Positions 26,521 to 36,190 of a stretch of DNA of 64,000 nucleotides are shown one piece after another. Position numbers and translations under genes: made by a program. How positions within the stretch are numbered: position 1 is the first letter of the stretch; each line of letters opens with the position of its first letter. The DNA lies in assembly GCA_963666945.2 (NCBI GenBank), contig CAXXRT010000044.1, positions 44,381 to 108,380 of the forward strand, written 5' to 3'. The notes under the pieces are model-generated. The model was not told the DNA's origin, did not search any database, and was given only the letters and a program-made list of their open reading frames with translations. Source of the DNA: G963666945 sp963666945. GTDB taxonomy: Bacteria; Bacteroidota; Bacteroidia; Bacteroidales; Marinifilaceae.

Positions 26521-28623
26521 ATGATAAAAAAAACACTCTATATTGTGACAATGATATTGTTGCTGCACAACATCTCATATTCACAATACGCTTTCATTGA
26601 CAATGACAGTATTTACCATACCACAGTAAGACTTAAAGAAGTAACAGTCAGGTCTTCAAAAGAATTACACGAATTAAAATTGCTTCCTGCATCAGTTTCT
26701 ATTGTAGCGGGAAATAAATTAATTGACAACGAAATTTTCTCACTAAAAGAACTTAGCTCGTTTATACCAAACCTCTTTATGCCTGATTATGGATCTAGGT
26801 TGACTTCTCCCATATATATTAGAGGTATAGGGTCAAAAATAGGCTCCCCTTCGGTTGGATTATACGTAGATGGTGTTCCTTATTTTGAAAAGGCATGTTT
26901 TGATTTTGATTTTTCCGATATCCAAAACATAGAAGTATTAAGGGGGCCTCAGGGAACCTTGTACGGAAGGAATACTATGGGGGGTATTATTAATATCAAT
27001 ACTAAATCCCCTGAGAACTCTACAGAAAAAACTATCTACGCAAGCTATGGGGAATATGGATTTAAAAAATTAGGGGCATCTAGTTATAATAAAATAAACG
27101 ACAAACTATTTTTCTCCATAAATGCAAACTTTAACCACAATGATGGTTATTTTCAAAACATAGGAACAAATAAAAAGGCTGATGAAATTGATTCCTACAA
27201 TGCCACTGCTAAATTAGTATATAAAAAGAATGATAATTTTAAATCCTCTTTAAGCATTACATACCAAGGCTGTGAACAAGGGGGTTATCCTTACGGTATT
27301 TTAAATGAAACAATGGAGATTGCTCCTATTAATTATAACAGATATAGCTCGTATGACAGGGATTTGATTGCAACCTCTATATATAATGAGTACAAAACTA
27401 AAAACTTAATTATTAGCTCCAGCACATCATACAATTATTATAACGATCATCAGGCAATTGATCAGGATTTCAAACCAGCGGATATCTATTTCGTTAATCA
27501 CAAACAAAAACAAAATATGATTTCTCAGGAAATCACATTTAAATCGTTGAAAGAAAATAATTATAAATGGATATTTGGTGCATTTGGATTTTATCAACTA
27601 ATAGAAACAACATCAAACGTTGATATTTATAGTCCCAAAGCTTATTCGTATGTAAAATACAATGACATACCTACAATAGGTGCTGCTATTTTTCACCAAT
27701 CGACTTATAACACTGGTAGATTCTCTTTTAGCCTGGGGGCAAGATTTGACTATGAAAAAGCTAAATTAGATTTCTCTCATTACGAAACACGAGATGCTAC
27801 CGAAAGTATGAAAGATCAGAGAAAAGAAAATTTAGACTTCATTGAATTCCTTCCAAAAGCATCGATTAAATACCATATAAATAACAATAACTTTGCATAT
27901 GCAACAGTGGCTAAAGGCTATAAAACCGGAGGTTTTAACGCCATATTTGAAGTCCCTGAACACATATCATATGGTCCTGAAACCAGTTGGAATTATGAAG
28001 TTGGTTTTAAAACAAACTTATTTAGTAATCATTTAATGATTAACATGACAGGATTTTACATTAATTGGGAGAATCAACAGATTGGGATAACAGTTCCTAG
28101 CGGTAGAGGAAGGGTTCAGGTAAATGCAGGTAAGTCTGAATCTAAAGGCATAGAGTTTGAGTCAACCGCTAAAATATTTAATAATCTTGACTTACACATT
28201 AGTTATGGTTTTACTAATGCAAAATTCATTGAATATTCCGATAGTGTTAAAGTAAATGGTATAAAAGAAAAGGTTGATTACAAAGATAAATACATCCCAT
28301 ATATTCCTAAGCAAACTATCGGAACCGGCATTAGCTATAAAAAAGAAATAAAATCAAATATAATTAATGCTATAAAATTCAATGCCTTATACAAAGGTTT
28401 TGGGGAACATTACTGGGACCTTGATAATAAAGTAAAACAATCTTTTTACTATACTATTGATGGGAAAATCTCTTTTATAAGGGAAAATATATCATTCGAA
28501 ATATGGGGCAAAAACATCACAAATTCGGATTATATTGCATATTATTTTTCTTCTATGGGATCAAATTTAGCTCAAGCGGGTAAACCCTCTTACTTTGGTG
28601 CTAGTATTAGATATAAATTTTAA
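26521..28623 (+). CDS. TonB-dependent outer-membrane receptor (putative porphyrin/heme-precursor receptor)
   Basis: 700-residue receptor with a signal peptide (ending NISYSQ, about residue 22), TonB-box-like LKEVTVRSSKE, plug domain (about 45-165; SPIYIRGIGSKIGSPSVGLYVDGVPY and IEVLRGPQGTLYGRNTMGGIINI), and a barrel ending YFGASIRYKF with terminal Phe. Unlike the receptor at 11854-14613 it lacks the carboxypeptidase-regulatory domain. The downstream genes (MFS carrier, HemN, HemG, HemH) point to import of a porphyrin or heme-related ligand. Ligand is inferred from context only. It begins 82 bases after the RPPP protein. Confidence 0.92.
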   Translation: MIKKTLYIVTMILLLHNISYSQYAFIDNDSIYHTTVRLKEVTVRSSKELHELKLLPASVSIVAGNKLIDNEIFSLKELSSFIPNLFMPDYGSRLTSPIYIRGIGSKIGSPSVGLYVDGVPYFEKACFDFDFSDIQNIEVLRGPQGTLYGRNTMGGIININTKSPENSTEKTIYASYGEYGFKKLGASSYNKINDKLFFSINANFNHNDGYFQNIGTNKKADEIDSYNATAKLVYKKNDNFKSSLSITYQGCEQGGYPYGILNETMEIAPINYNRYSSYDRDLIATSIYNEYKTKNLIISSSTSYNYYNDHQAIDQDFKPADIYFVNHKQKQNMISQEITFKSLKENNYKWIFGAFGFYQLIETTSNVDIYSPKAYSYVKYNDIPTIGAAIFHQSTYNTGRFSFSLGARFDYEKAKLDFSHYETRDATESMKDQRKENLDFIEFLPKASIKYHINNNNFAYATVAKGYKTGGFNAIFEVPEHISYGPETSWNYEVGFKTNLFSNHLMINMTGFYINWENQQIGITVPSGRGRVQVNAGKSESKGIEFESTAKIFNNLDLHISYGFTNAKFIEYSDSVKVNGIKEKVDYKDKYIPYIPKQTIGTGISYKKEIKSNIINAIKFNALYKGFGEHYWDLDNKVKQSFYYTIDGKISFIRENISFEIWGKNITNSDYIAYYFSSMGSNLAQAGKPSYFGASIRYKF

Positions 28624-28633
28624 AAATGCTTAT

Positions 28634-28688
28634 TTAAATTCCTTTCTAATAAAAGCTATACTTTTGCATTATCAAGAAAGGAATTTAA
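28634..28688 (+). promoter_or_regulatory. 14-bp inverted repeat bracketing a -7 promoter box
   Basis: TTAAATTCCTTTCT (28634-28647) and AGAAAGGAATTTAA (28675-28688) are exact reverse complements with a 27-base spacer that contains TACTTTTG (28659-28666), a perfect TAnnTTTG box. The arms would flank the RNA polymerase contact region for a promoter serving the MFS carrier. Alternatively it is a long-loop hairpin at the receptor gene end. No obvious -33 TTG is present. Confidence 0.5.
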
Positions 28689-28749
28689 TTTTACATTTAT
28701 TATATACAAATTCAAAAACTTCTTAAAATAGAGAAACTTCTACTGAGAA

Positions 28750-29991
28750 ATGAACAAAGAGAAATTCAAAAAATTATCCACCTTACTATCGCTTTATGTG
28801 GCGCAAGCAATTCCTATGAGTTTCTTCTCCACTGTTGTTCCGGTTATCATGAGACAAGAAAATTATTCTTTGGAATCTATAGGGTTATTACAATTAATAA
28901 AACTACCGTGGATAATAAAATTCTTTTGGGCTCCTTTAGTCGATAATACAAGTCATTCTTTAAAAGATTATAAGAAATGGATTTTCTATTCTGAGATATT
29001 TTATGCTATAATAATCCTGTCATGTGGATTTTTTAGTCTTCAATTCGATTTTATAACAATTGTACTTTTAATGGTAATGGCTTTTATAGGTTCTGCTACT
29101 CAGGATATTGCAACAGATGCCTTTGCTATTATTACTCTTAAGAAAAAAGAAAGAGGAATAGGAAACAGTATTCAATCAACAGGTTCATTTATTGGAACTC
29201 TTTTAGGAAGTGGTGTATTACTAATTATTTACCATTACCTTGGATGGAAATCATTGCTATTTTCTCTTGCAGCATTTGTCATAGTTGCATTAATTCCTCT
29301 CTATTTCTATAAACCTAAAATTGAAAAAGAGAATTCTGTAGCAAAAAAAGAAATAAGCATAAAAGAAATAATATACTTTTTCAACCAAAAAGGAATTGGT
29401 GAAAGAGTATTAATTCTTGCTCTCTTTTACTCAGGAATTATCGGCATTCTTGCAATGCTAAAACCATTTCTAGTCGATCTTGGCTACACGACTAAAGAAA
29501 TTGGCATAATGGTGGGAATTTTTGGCACAGGAATGGGATGTGTTTCTGCTTTTACAAGTTCCTGGATTATAAAAAGATTTGATATTAAACGATCTTCTTT
29601 CTTTGTTACAATACTAATGATTGCAACATCTTCATATTTTTTTACAATTGTCAATTTCAACACCCAAATATGGATGATTCTTATCGGAATTGCATTACTA
29701 TGGAGTTGCTATGGAATTGCTTCTGTAATAGTATTTACTACGTCTATGAACGCAGTAAGAAAAGGTCGGGAAGGTACAGATTTCACTCTTCAAATTGTCA
29801 TTACTCATATAAGTAGCATTGTAATGGTTATATTATGCAGTAAGATTGCAGGAGCTTTCTCATACAAGTCTCTTTTTGCTTTTGAAATGTTGATGGGATT
29901 CATCTCATTATGTACTATTTACTTTATTTTTTCATATAACAAACAAAAGAAAAGAAAACTTATTCCTCTGGTTAACAACAAAAGAAAATAG
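28750..29991 (+). CDS. MFS carrier, AmpG/RhtX-like
   Basis: 413-residue major-facilitator protein with about 12 hydrophobic segments. The N-terminal LYVAQAIPMSFFSTVVPVIMR and IKLPWIIKFFWAPLVDN motifs are those of the PAT/AmpG-RhtX group, which includes muropeptide and siderophore inner-membrane importers. Between a TonB receptor and three terminal heme-pathway genes it is best read as the inner-membrane step for a porphyrin-type substrate. It starts 126 bases after the receptor, behind an inverted repeat with its own promoter box, and 28 bases before hemN. Substrate inferred. Confidence 0.85.
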   Translation: MNKEKFKKLSTLLSLYVAQAIPMSFFSTVVPVIMRQENYSLESIGLLQLIKLPWIIKFFWAPLVDNTSHSLKDYKKWIFYSEIFYAIIILSCGFFSLQFDFITIVLLMVMAFIGSATQDIATDAFAIITLKKKERGIGNSIQSTGSFIGTLLGSGVLLIIYHYLGWKSLLFSLAAFVIVALIPLYFYKPKIEKENSVAKKEISIKEIIYFFNQKGIGERVLILALFYSGIIGILAMLKPFLVDLGYTTKEIGIMVGIFGTGMGCVSAFTSSWIIKRFDIKRSSFFVTILMIATSSYFFTIVNFNTQIWMILIGIALLWSCYGIASVIVFTTSMNAVRKGREGTDFTLQIVITHISSIVMVILCSKIAGAFSYKSLFAFEMLMGFISLCTIYFIFSYNKQKKRKLIPLVNNKRK

Positions 29992-30019
29992 GTTTTGTAT
30001 TTTATAAAAAAACATAGAA

Positions 30020-31396
30020 ATGATCAATAAAGAATTATTGTTAAAGTATAACAAACCCGTTCCAAGGTATACGAGCTATCCTCCTGCAAATTTCTTTAGG
30101 GACAACTTCACCTCTGAAGAACAGACAAAAGCCATTATTAAGTCAAACGAAGAAAATCCTGAGAACATTTCAGTATATATTCATATCCCCTTCTGTAAGA
30201 AATTTTGTCATTATTGCGGTTGCAACACATGCAATATGAAAGATGAAAAAACAATAAAAGAGTATATCAACTCTGTAAAAAAAGAAATGCAACTATGCTT
30301 TTCTCATATAGATAAAAAAAGAAAAATATCTCAGATACACTATGGAGGTGGGACACCTAACGCCATAAGTCCAACGTACCTTAAAGAATTAAATGAGCTT
30401 GTGTTTTCTAATTTTAAACTTTTAGACGAGGCAGAAATAGCCATAGAATGCAATCCTGCTTATTTGGACGATGTATACATAAATCAACTTAAAGAAGCCA
30501 AATTCAACAGATTCAGTCTCGGCATTCAGGATTTCAATACTGAAGTTCTTAATATTATAAATAGAGATGCATCTCTGTTACCGGTAAAAGACCTTATTAC
30601 TAAATTAAAAAAAGGTAACAACAAAATAAAGGTAAATCTTGACTTCATCTATGGCCTACCATTACAATCAAAAGAAAGTTTTAGCAAAACAATAAAACAA
30701 GCTATTGATACAGGTGCAGACAGAATTGTTACTTTCTCATATGCCCACGTACCATGGGTAAATAAAGCACAAAAAATTCTTGAAAAGGCTGGTCTTCCTG
30801 ATAATGATGAAAAGATAGCAATGTACGAGTCTGCCTACGAAATTCTCTGTAACAACGGCTATACCGCTATAGGATTAGATCACTATGCTAAAAATGATGA
30901 TGACCTAAAAAAAGCTCTTGACAATGGAAATCTTCACCGAAATTTCCAAGGTTACTGTACCACAAAAACTACAGGTCAGGTATATGCCTTTGGTGTTTCA
31001 GCTATTAGTCAGTTTGAATCAGCATACATACAAAACACTAAAGATATTAATGACTACATAGCAACCATTAATAAAAATAATTTTGCTTGCATTAAAGGTT
31101 ATTTCCTTAACGATGACGAAAAAATTATAAGATACATTATTGAACAAATAATGTGCAATAAAAAACTGCTCTGGGAACAGGTATATAAAGAATTCAAATT
31201 AAGCCCTAATGATATGAATTCTTATATTTCGCCGGCAATTGAGACTCTCAATGAGCTTAAAAATGATAATATAATTAAGCTATCAGACAATGGAATAGAA
31301 GTTTATGAAAAGGAAATATTATTTATCAGAAATGTCGCTGCAGCTTTTGATCCATTATTAAAAAACACAAAAAATAGTTTTTCCAAACCTATATAA
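30020..31396 (+). CDS. hemN: Oxygen-independent coproporphyrinogen III oxidase
   Basis: Radical-SAM enzyme that decarboxylates coproporphyrinogen III to protoporphyrinogen IX without oxygen. 458 residues with the HemN-type cluster motif CX3CX2CXC at C59, C63, C66 and C68 (PFCKKFCHYCGC); the fourth Cys distinguishes true HemN from the heme chaperone HemW. N-terminal PRYTSYPPANFF and the Gly-rich IHYGGGTPN are family hallmarks. The gene lies 28 bases after the MFS carrier and 10 before hemG. No hemA-hemE genes are in this window, so substrate supply could be external. Confidence 0.94.
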   Translation: MINKELLLKYNKPVPRYTSYPPANFFRDNFTSEEQTKAIIKSNEENPENISVYIHIPFCKKFCHYCGCNTCNMKDEKTIKEYINSVKKEMQLCFSHIDKKRKISQIHYGGGTPNAISPTYLKELNELVFSNFKLLDEAEIAIECNPAYLDDVYINQLKEAKFNRFSLGIQDFNTEVLNIINRDASLLPVKDLITKLKKGNNKIKVNLDFIYGLPLQSKESFSKTIKQAIDTGADRIVTFSYAHVPWVNKAQKILEKAGLPDNDEKIAMYESAYEILCNNGYTAIGLDHYAKNDDDLKKALDNGNLHRNFQGYCTTKTTGQVYAFGVSAISQFESAYIQNTKDINDYIATINKNNFACIKGYFLNDDEKIIRYIIEQIMCNKKLLWEQVYKEFKLSPNDMNSYISPAIETLNELKNDNIIKLSDNGIEVYEKEILFIRNVAAAFDPLLKNTKNSFSKPI

Positions 31397-31406
31397 AAAT
31401 CTTATT

Positions 31407-32795
31407 ATGAAAGAGGATAGACTTACAGAAATTGTGATTATAGGGGCCGGATTAACCGGTCTAACGACTGCATTTTACCTAAAGAGATTTGGTTTTAAGG
31501 TTACCGTACTGGAAAAATCCAACAGATGTGGGGGAGTCATAAATACTCATCAAGAAAAGGGTTTTATATATGAAAGTGGCCCTAATACAGGTGTTTTAAG
31601 CAATCCTGAAGTAATTGAACTATTTGAGGATTTAGGAAAAACTGATATTATTGAAAGGGCTGATAAAAAAGCAGAAAGAAGATTAATTTGGAAAAAAAAC
31701 AAATGGCATGCTCTCCCTTCTGGATTGTTATCGGGCCTGACAACTCCCCTTTTTAAAATGTCCGATAAATTCCGCCTGGTAGGAGAACCTTTAAGAAAAA
31801 AAGGCATTAATCCTTACGAATGCGTTGCTGATATGGTAAAAAGACGGATGGGGGAAAGTTTCTTAAACTATGCAGTGGATCCTTTTATAGGGGGAGTCTA
31901 TGCTGGAGACCCTTCAACATTAATAACAAAATTTGCACTTCCTAAACTTTATAACCTGGAGCAAGATTATGGTAGTTTTATTAAAGGGGCTATAGCAAAG
32001 AAAAAAGAACCCAAAGACGAGAGAACAAAGAAAGCAACAAAAGAAGTCTTTTCTGTAAAAAATGGACTTTCTGGACTTATTAAAGAACTAACAACCCAAA
32101 TAGGAGAAGAAAACATTGTTCTTAATGTCTCTAAAACAGACATTAAACAAATACACAATGGTTTTAATATTACATATTATACTAATTCTTATTCTAAAGA
32201 AATCACTTGCAATAAATTAGTAACAACCTGTCCTGCAAACAACATGCACGATATTCTGACTTTTGCAGAAAAAAAAGAAATAGATGCAATTGAAAATGTT
32301 GACTATGCTCCTGTAACACAATTGATACTAGGTTATAATAATTGGGACGGTATCTCTGTAAAAGCATTTGGTGGACTGGTTCCTTCTATAGAAAAAAGAG
32401 ACATACTCGGTGTTTTATTTACATCTTCTTTTTTTAAAAACAGAGCTTTAGATAATTCAGTTTTACTATCTGTATTTATTGGTGGAAAAAGAAAAACAGA
32501 GATTATAAAAAAAACAGATGAAGAATTAATAAAACTTGGCTTAAACGAAATAAAAAAAATGCTTAAGCCTAAAGATGCAACACTCGAACTTTCAAAAGTA
32601 TATAAGCACCAATTTGCCATTCCTCAATATGAAATTTCTTCTGAAATAAGATTTGACATGGCTAATCAACTTGAGAAAAAATATAATGGGCTAATTATCG
32701 GTGGTAATCTTAAAGATGGCATTGGTATGGCTGACAGAATCAAGCAAGCAAGAAATATGGCAGAAAGAATTTTTTCACAGACAAAAAATAATTAA
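31407..32795 (+). CDS. hemG: FAD-dependent protoporphyrinogen oxidase (HemY type)
   Basis: 462-residue flavoprotein that oxidises protoporphyrinogen IX (or coproporphyrinogen III in some lineages) to the porphyrin. N-terminal FAD fold EIVIIGAGLTGLTTAFYLKRFG with GxGxxG at about 12-17, EKSNRCGGVINT, ESGPNT, a middle domain with FIGGVYAGDP and C-terminal GGNLKDGIGMADRIKQA are typical of the oxygen-using HemY class. Bacteroidota annotations use hemG for this enzyme. It sits 10 bases after hemN and 27 before hemH. Pairing with an anaerobic HemN suggests growth across oxygen levels or an alternative electron acceptor. Confidence 0.93.
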   Translation: MKEDRLTEIVIIGAGLTGLTTAFYLKRFGFKVTVLEKSNRCGGVINTHQEKGFIYESGPNTGVLSNPEVIELFEDLGKTDIIERADKKAERRLIWKKNKWHALPSGLLSGLTTPLFKMSDKFRLVGEPLRKKGINPYECVADMVKRRMGESFLNYAVDPFIGGVYAGDPSTLITKFALPKLYNLEQDYGSFIKGAIAKKKEPKDERTKKATKEVFSVKNGLSGLIKELTTQIGEENIVLNVSKTDIKQIHNGFNITYYTNSYSKEITCNKLVTTCPANNMHDILTFAEKKEIDAIENVDYAPVTQLILGYNNWDGISVKAFGGLVPSIEKRDILGVLFTSSFFKNRALDNSVLLSVFIGGKRKTEIIKKTDEELIKLGLNEIKKMLKPKDATLELSKVYKHQFAIPQYEISSEIRFDMANQLEKKYNGLIIGGNLKDGIGMADRIKQARNMAERIFSQTKNN

Positions 32796-32822
32796 CTTTA
32801 GTAGGGTTTTAAATATTAGTCC

Positions 32823-33833
32823 ATGGAAAAAAAAACAGCAGTACTTCTTATTAATGTTGGCTCACCGCAAAAAGCCGAGAAAAAGTATGTGAAAAAATTT
32901 CTTAAGGAATTTCTTAACGACAAAGAGGTGATTGACATACCATGGCTATTGAGAAAGATACTTGTCAATCTGGTAATTGTTCCTTTCAGGTCAGAAAAAT
33001 CAACTGCACTATATAAAAGATTATGGACAAAAAATGGTTCTCCTCTTATTTATTTCTCCCAAAAGACTACCGAGAAATTAAACATCATTACTAACAACCA
33101 TACTGAAATATTCTCTGCAATGAGATATGGAGAACCTTCTATTCCCAATTTGCTGGAAAAAATTAAAAAAGGTGATTTTTCAAAATTAATTGTTTTACCT
33201 CTCTACCCCCAATATTCTTCTTCAACAACAAAAACAGCAATAGATGTAACTTTAAAAAACATCAATAAATGGAAAAAAAAGCCTGAAATAAAAATTGTAA
33301 AACAATTTTATAACCATTCAAAATATATAGATGCTATTTGTGCAAAAATTAACGAACATAATCTGGATGACTACGACCATATAATATTCTCCTATCACGG
33401 ACTGCCTATAAGACATATTAATAAGATACATCCCCATATCCATGAAAATAAATGCACTTGCTCTGTCAAAATGCCTGAGCATGGCCATTTTTGTTATAAA
33501 GCTTGCTGCTATGAAACAACCCGTATTATTGCCAAAAAACTTAATTTAAAAAACGATTTCTATTCCAGTTCCTTTCAATCACATCTTTCTAATAAATGGA
33601 CAAAACCATTTACCTCCGATATTATTATTGAAAAAGCTAATAATGGTTATAAAAAATTACTTGTCGTAGCTCCTTCTTTTGTTAGTGATTGTCTGGAAAC
33701 AAGTGTTGAGATCGCTTACGATTACAATTATTTGTTCAGAACAAATGGAGGAGAAAAACTACAGCTGGTTGAATCTCTGAATGATTCGGATATCTGGATT
33801 AATTCATTAAAAGATATAATAGAAGAACATTAA
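32823..33833 (+). CDS. hemH: Ferrochelatase
   Basis: Inserts Fe2+ into protoporphyrin IX to give heme b. The 336-residue protein has the metal/proton site: His in FSYHGLPIRHI and Glu in VSDCLETSVEIAYDY. The N-terminal LLINVGSPQKAEKKYVKKFLKEFL and LPLYPQYSSSTT are family signatures. A Cys-rich stretch KCTCSVKMPEHGHFCYKACC is present, as in many Bacteroidota ferrochelatases; whether it holds a cluster is unknown. Start ATG 32823 follows hemG by 27 bases. It ends the operon, with a hairpin 26 bases downstream. Confidence 0.96.
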   Translation: MEKKTAVLLINVGSPQKAEKKYVKKFLKEFLNDKEVIDIPWLLRKILVNLVIVPFRSEKSTALYKRLWTKNGSPLIYFSQKTTEKLNIITNNHTEIFSAMRYGEPSIPNLLEKIKKGDFSKLIVLPLYPQYSSSTTKTAIDVTLKNINKWKKKPEIKIVKQFYNHSKYIDAICAKINEHNLDDYDHIIFSYHGLPIRHINKIHPHIHENKCTCSVKMPEHGHFCYKACCYETTRIIAKKLNLKNDFYSSSFQSHLSNKWTKPFTSDIIIEKANNGYKKLLVVAPSFVSDCLETSVEIAYDYNYLFRTNGGEKLQLVESLNDSDIWINSLKDIIEEH

Positions 33834-33859
33834 TTATACCTGTTACCTATATAAAAAAA

Positions 33860-33877
33860 GTGCGGCATTAACCGCAC
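33860..33877. terminator. Hairpin between convergent hemH and the carboxyltransferase gene
   Basis: GTGCGG-CATTAA-CCGCAC. On the minus strand it is followed by a run of T residues (complement of the A-run at 33853-33859), supporting termination of the minus-strand gene; it probably works in both directions. Confidence 0.7.
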
Positions 33878-33904
33878 CTTAAAACTATTTATATTCATTA
33901 TCTA

Positions 33905-35608
33905 TTAAAACCAAACTCCACTAAACAAGCTTTTCTCTACTATTTCAGCCTTTTGCTCCTCTGTCAACGCATCATAAGCAGCTCTTTTTTCTTCTTTTAC
34001 TCTTTCCTCTCGCTCTATTTCCTCTGCCTGATGGGCATAAAATACCTCGGCTCTCTTATTTTTAAGATAGTTCCCGGCAACTGAGGGAAAAAGTTCGAGT
34101 AATAGCATCTCCCTCTCTGTCTCGGCCAATGGAGCTCCTCCGAATTCCTTTAAATCAATATTTTCCGGAGCTTTATACTTACTTACATCATAATCTGTAG
34201 CTTCTCTCTGACCAGTAATCTTTTCACGAAAATCAGGATCTATATCTATCGGAGTTTCTCCATATTCTCCTTTTACAAGATTATGGAACTGATTATTCAC
34301 GTTTGTATAAAACTCTTTACCATTGTTTCTGTCAAGCACACAATTTACTGCCTGAACACCAACTATCTGGGAAGATGGAGTTACCAAAGGAGGACAACCT
34401 GCTGCCACTCTAACCTCAGGAACTGTTTCCAATACCTTAGGAAGAAGATCCTCTAATCCCAAAGTCTTCAACTGGGCAAGCATATTTGTATACATACCTC
34501 CTGGAATCTCTGCTGCCTTAACCTTCTCATTTGGCTCTGGAAAATTAAAGTATTTCTCAATGGCATGACAAGCATCAAGCAAGTCCTGCTCTTTATCAGC
34601 CATTGCATATTCAACAGCCTTATTGAATAAAGCATCAATATCTGCAGGGAGTTTATCCTTGGTTATATCGAACTCTATAGGAAACATTTTATAAGAATCG
34701 AATTCTGCAATCCTCTCCCTTATACCCTTTAGTTCTTTATTAATCTTAACAACGGCATCAAGATTTACCCCCGTATCAATATTTAATTTATCGGCAAATA
34801 TCTGAATTATCTCAAAAGCTGGAGCAGCAGGTCCTCCGGCAAAATTCATTATATTTGTATCTACAATGTCAACACCGTTAACTATTGCCATTACAACTGC
34901 GGCCAATCCATATCCTGGGGTACAGTGTGTATGAAAATCAATAGGAACCTTTACCTCTTGTTTTAACCTTTTTATAATTTGCCCCGAAAGTGAAGGGGGA
35001 ATTAACCCTGCCATATCCTTTACGGAAATCATATCTGCTCCCAAAGACTCCAGTTGCTTTGCCTTATCCAGAAAATAATCTACATCAAATATCTTCTTAG
35101 GAAGTTTCTTTCCCTTTAAGAATGCCTTAATCCTCTGTTTCGTACTAAACTTCGGATCAACTGTATAACATACGGCACAGTCTGCAATTCCTCCTGCCTC
35201 TTTAATGTACTTAATAGTACTTTTCATATTATTAACATCATTAAGACAGTCAAAAATACGCATAATACCTAATCCCGACTCAACAGCCCTCTTATTGAAA
35301 CCTTCTATCACCGATTCAGGATAGGGACTATACCCAAAAAGATTCCTACCTCTTGAAAGAGCTGTTAAATACGATACATCGCCTATTACTTGTTTTATTG
35401 ATTCCAACCTATACCATGGATCTTCATTTAGATATCTCATTACTGAATCAGGTATTGCCCCTCCCCAAACTTCCATTGCATAAAAACTTGCATCCTTATA
35501 CAGTGGAAGTACTTTTTCTATCTCATGCTGTGGAACACGAGTTGCAAAAAGACTCTGCTGACCATCTCTCAGAGTCAAATCCCTTATTAATAATTTCCTT
35601 TTCCCCAT
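33905..35608 (-). CDS. Biotin-dependent carboxyltransferase subunit (pyruvate carboxylase B/oxaloacetate decarboxylase alpha type)
   Basis: 567-residue DRE-TIM carboxyltransferase with LTLRDGQQSLFATR at the N-terminus, catalytic-Lys region MISVKDMAGLIPP and the HxH metal ligands in DFHTHCTPGYGLA, followed by the conserved PYC/OADA helical domain (about 320-460, IPGGMYTNMLAQL). It moves a carboxyl group between carboxybiotin and pyruvate/oxaloacetate or related acids. It lacks the C-terminal biotinyl domain (no MKM motif) that usually brings the alpha subunit to 600 residues or more, so a separate biotin carrier must exist. It is transcribed alone, facing the heme operon. Confidence 0.85.
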   Translation of the reverse strand: MGKRKLLIRDLTLRDGQQSLFATRVPQHEIEKVLPLYKDASFYAMEVWGGAIPDSVMRYLNEDPWYRLESIKQVIGDVSYLTALSRGRNLFGYSPYPESVIEGFNKRAVESGLGIMRIFDCLNDVNNMKSTIKYIKEAGGIADCAVCYTVDPKFSTKQRIKAFLKGKKLPKKIFDVDYFLDKAKQLESLGADMISVKDMAGLIPPSLSGQIIKRLKQEVKVPIDFHTHCTPGYGLAAVVMAIVNGVDIVDTNIMNFAGGPAAPAFEIIQIFADKLNIDTGVNLDAVVKINKELKGIRERIAEFDSYKMFPIEFDITKDKLPADIDALFNKAVEYAMADKEQDLLDACHAIEKYFNFPEPNEKVKAAEIPGGMYTNMLAQLKTLGLEDLLPKVLETVPEVRVAAGCPPLVTPSSQIVGVQAVNCVLDRNNGKEFYTNVNNQFHNLVKGEYGETPIDIDPDFREKITGQREATDYDVSKYKAPENIDLKEFGGAPLAETEREMLLLELFPSVAGNYLKNKRAEVFYAHQAEEIEREERVKEEKRAAYDALTEEQKAEIVEKSLFSGVWF

Positions 35609-36190
35609 CTTTAATAATTTTTAAATTTTGCATAAACTGCAATAGCTAGTTGCACATTTATTTTGAATAATTGCCACATTCAATAAAAATAATTTTACAA
35701 AAATCAGATCTTTATAAAACCTCTTCAAATATAGCAACATATTTAATTACTGAAAGAATTCTTTAATCTTTTTCATCTATCAATAAAAACAACATAATTT
35801 TCAAAAAGATCAGCATTAATCCCTCTCTGAGAAATAAAACCTTGTTATTATAAGGTTTTCAATATAGTAATAAATTAATTCTTCAGAATACTTAAAAACA
35901 CCTTATTTACATTAAATCATATTCAAATATGTTGCAAAACATACATTTACCACATACTCAATCGTTTGCAATAAAACACATACTAATTTTTCGAATTTCT
36001 AAAATACCATAATAAATTAGTCAAATAAATTGATTGTAAACCAACAAAGACAGAAAATTCCAGTAATTAAATATTTTATAAAACATATTCTCCCCATATC
36101 TATCCATTTAATTCATTAATAATTAATATAGATTTTCTATATTTACGCTTCATAAAGTTAAAATAATAAATACGAACAAAATAATTTATC
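35609..36190. other. 580-base AT-rich non-coding region between divergent genes
   Basis: Contains no credible ORF or RNA gene. A minus-strand -7 box candidate (complement TATATTTG, 35726-35733) could serve the carboxyltransferase gene, though its leader would be about 115 bases. A small hairpin AAAACCTT-(8)-AAGGTTTT lies at 35836-35859. A TATATTTACG box about 45 bases before the dipeptidase ATG could drive that gene. Confidence 0.5.

Noticed and set aside
35353..35649. 98-residue plus-strand ORF inside the carboxyltransferase gene
   Set aside because: Antisense shadow of a clear gene; no recognisable domain or promoter.
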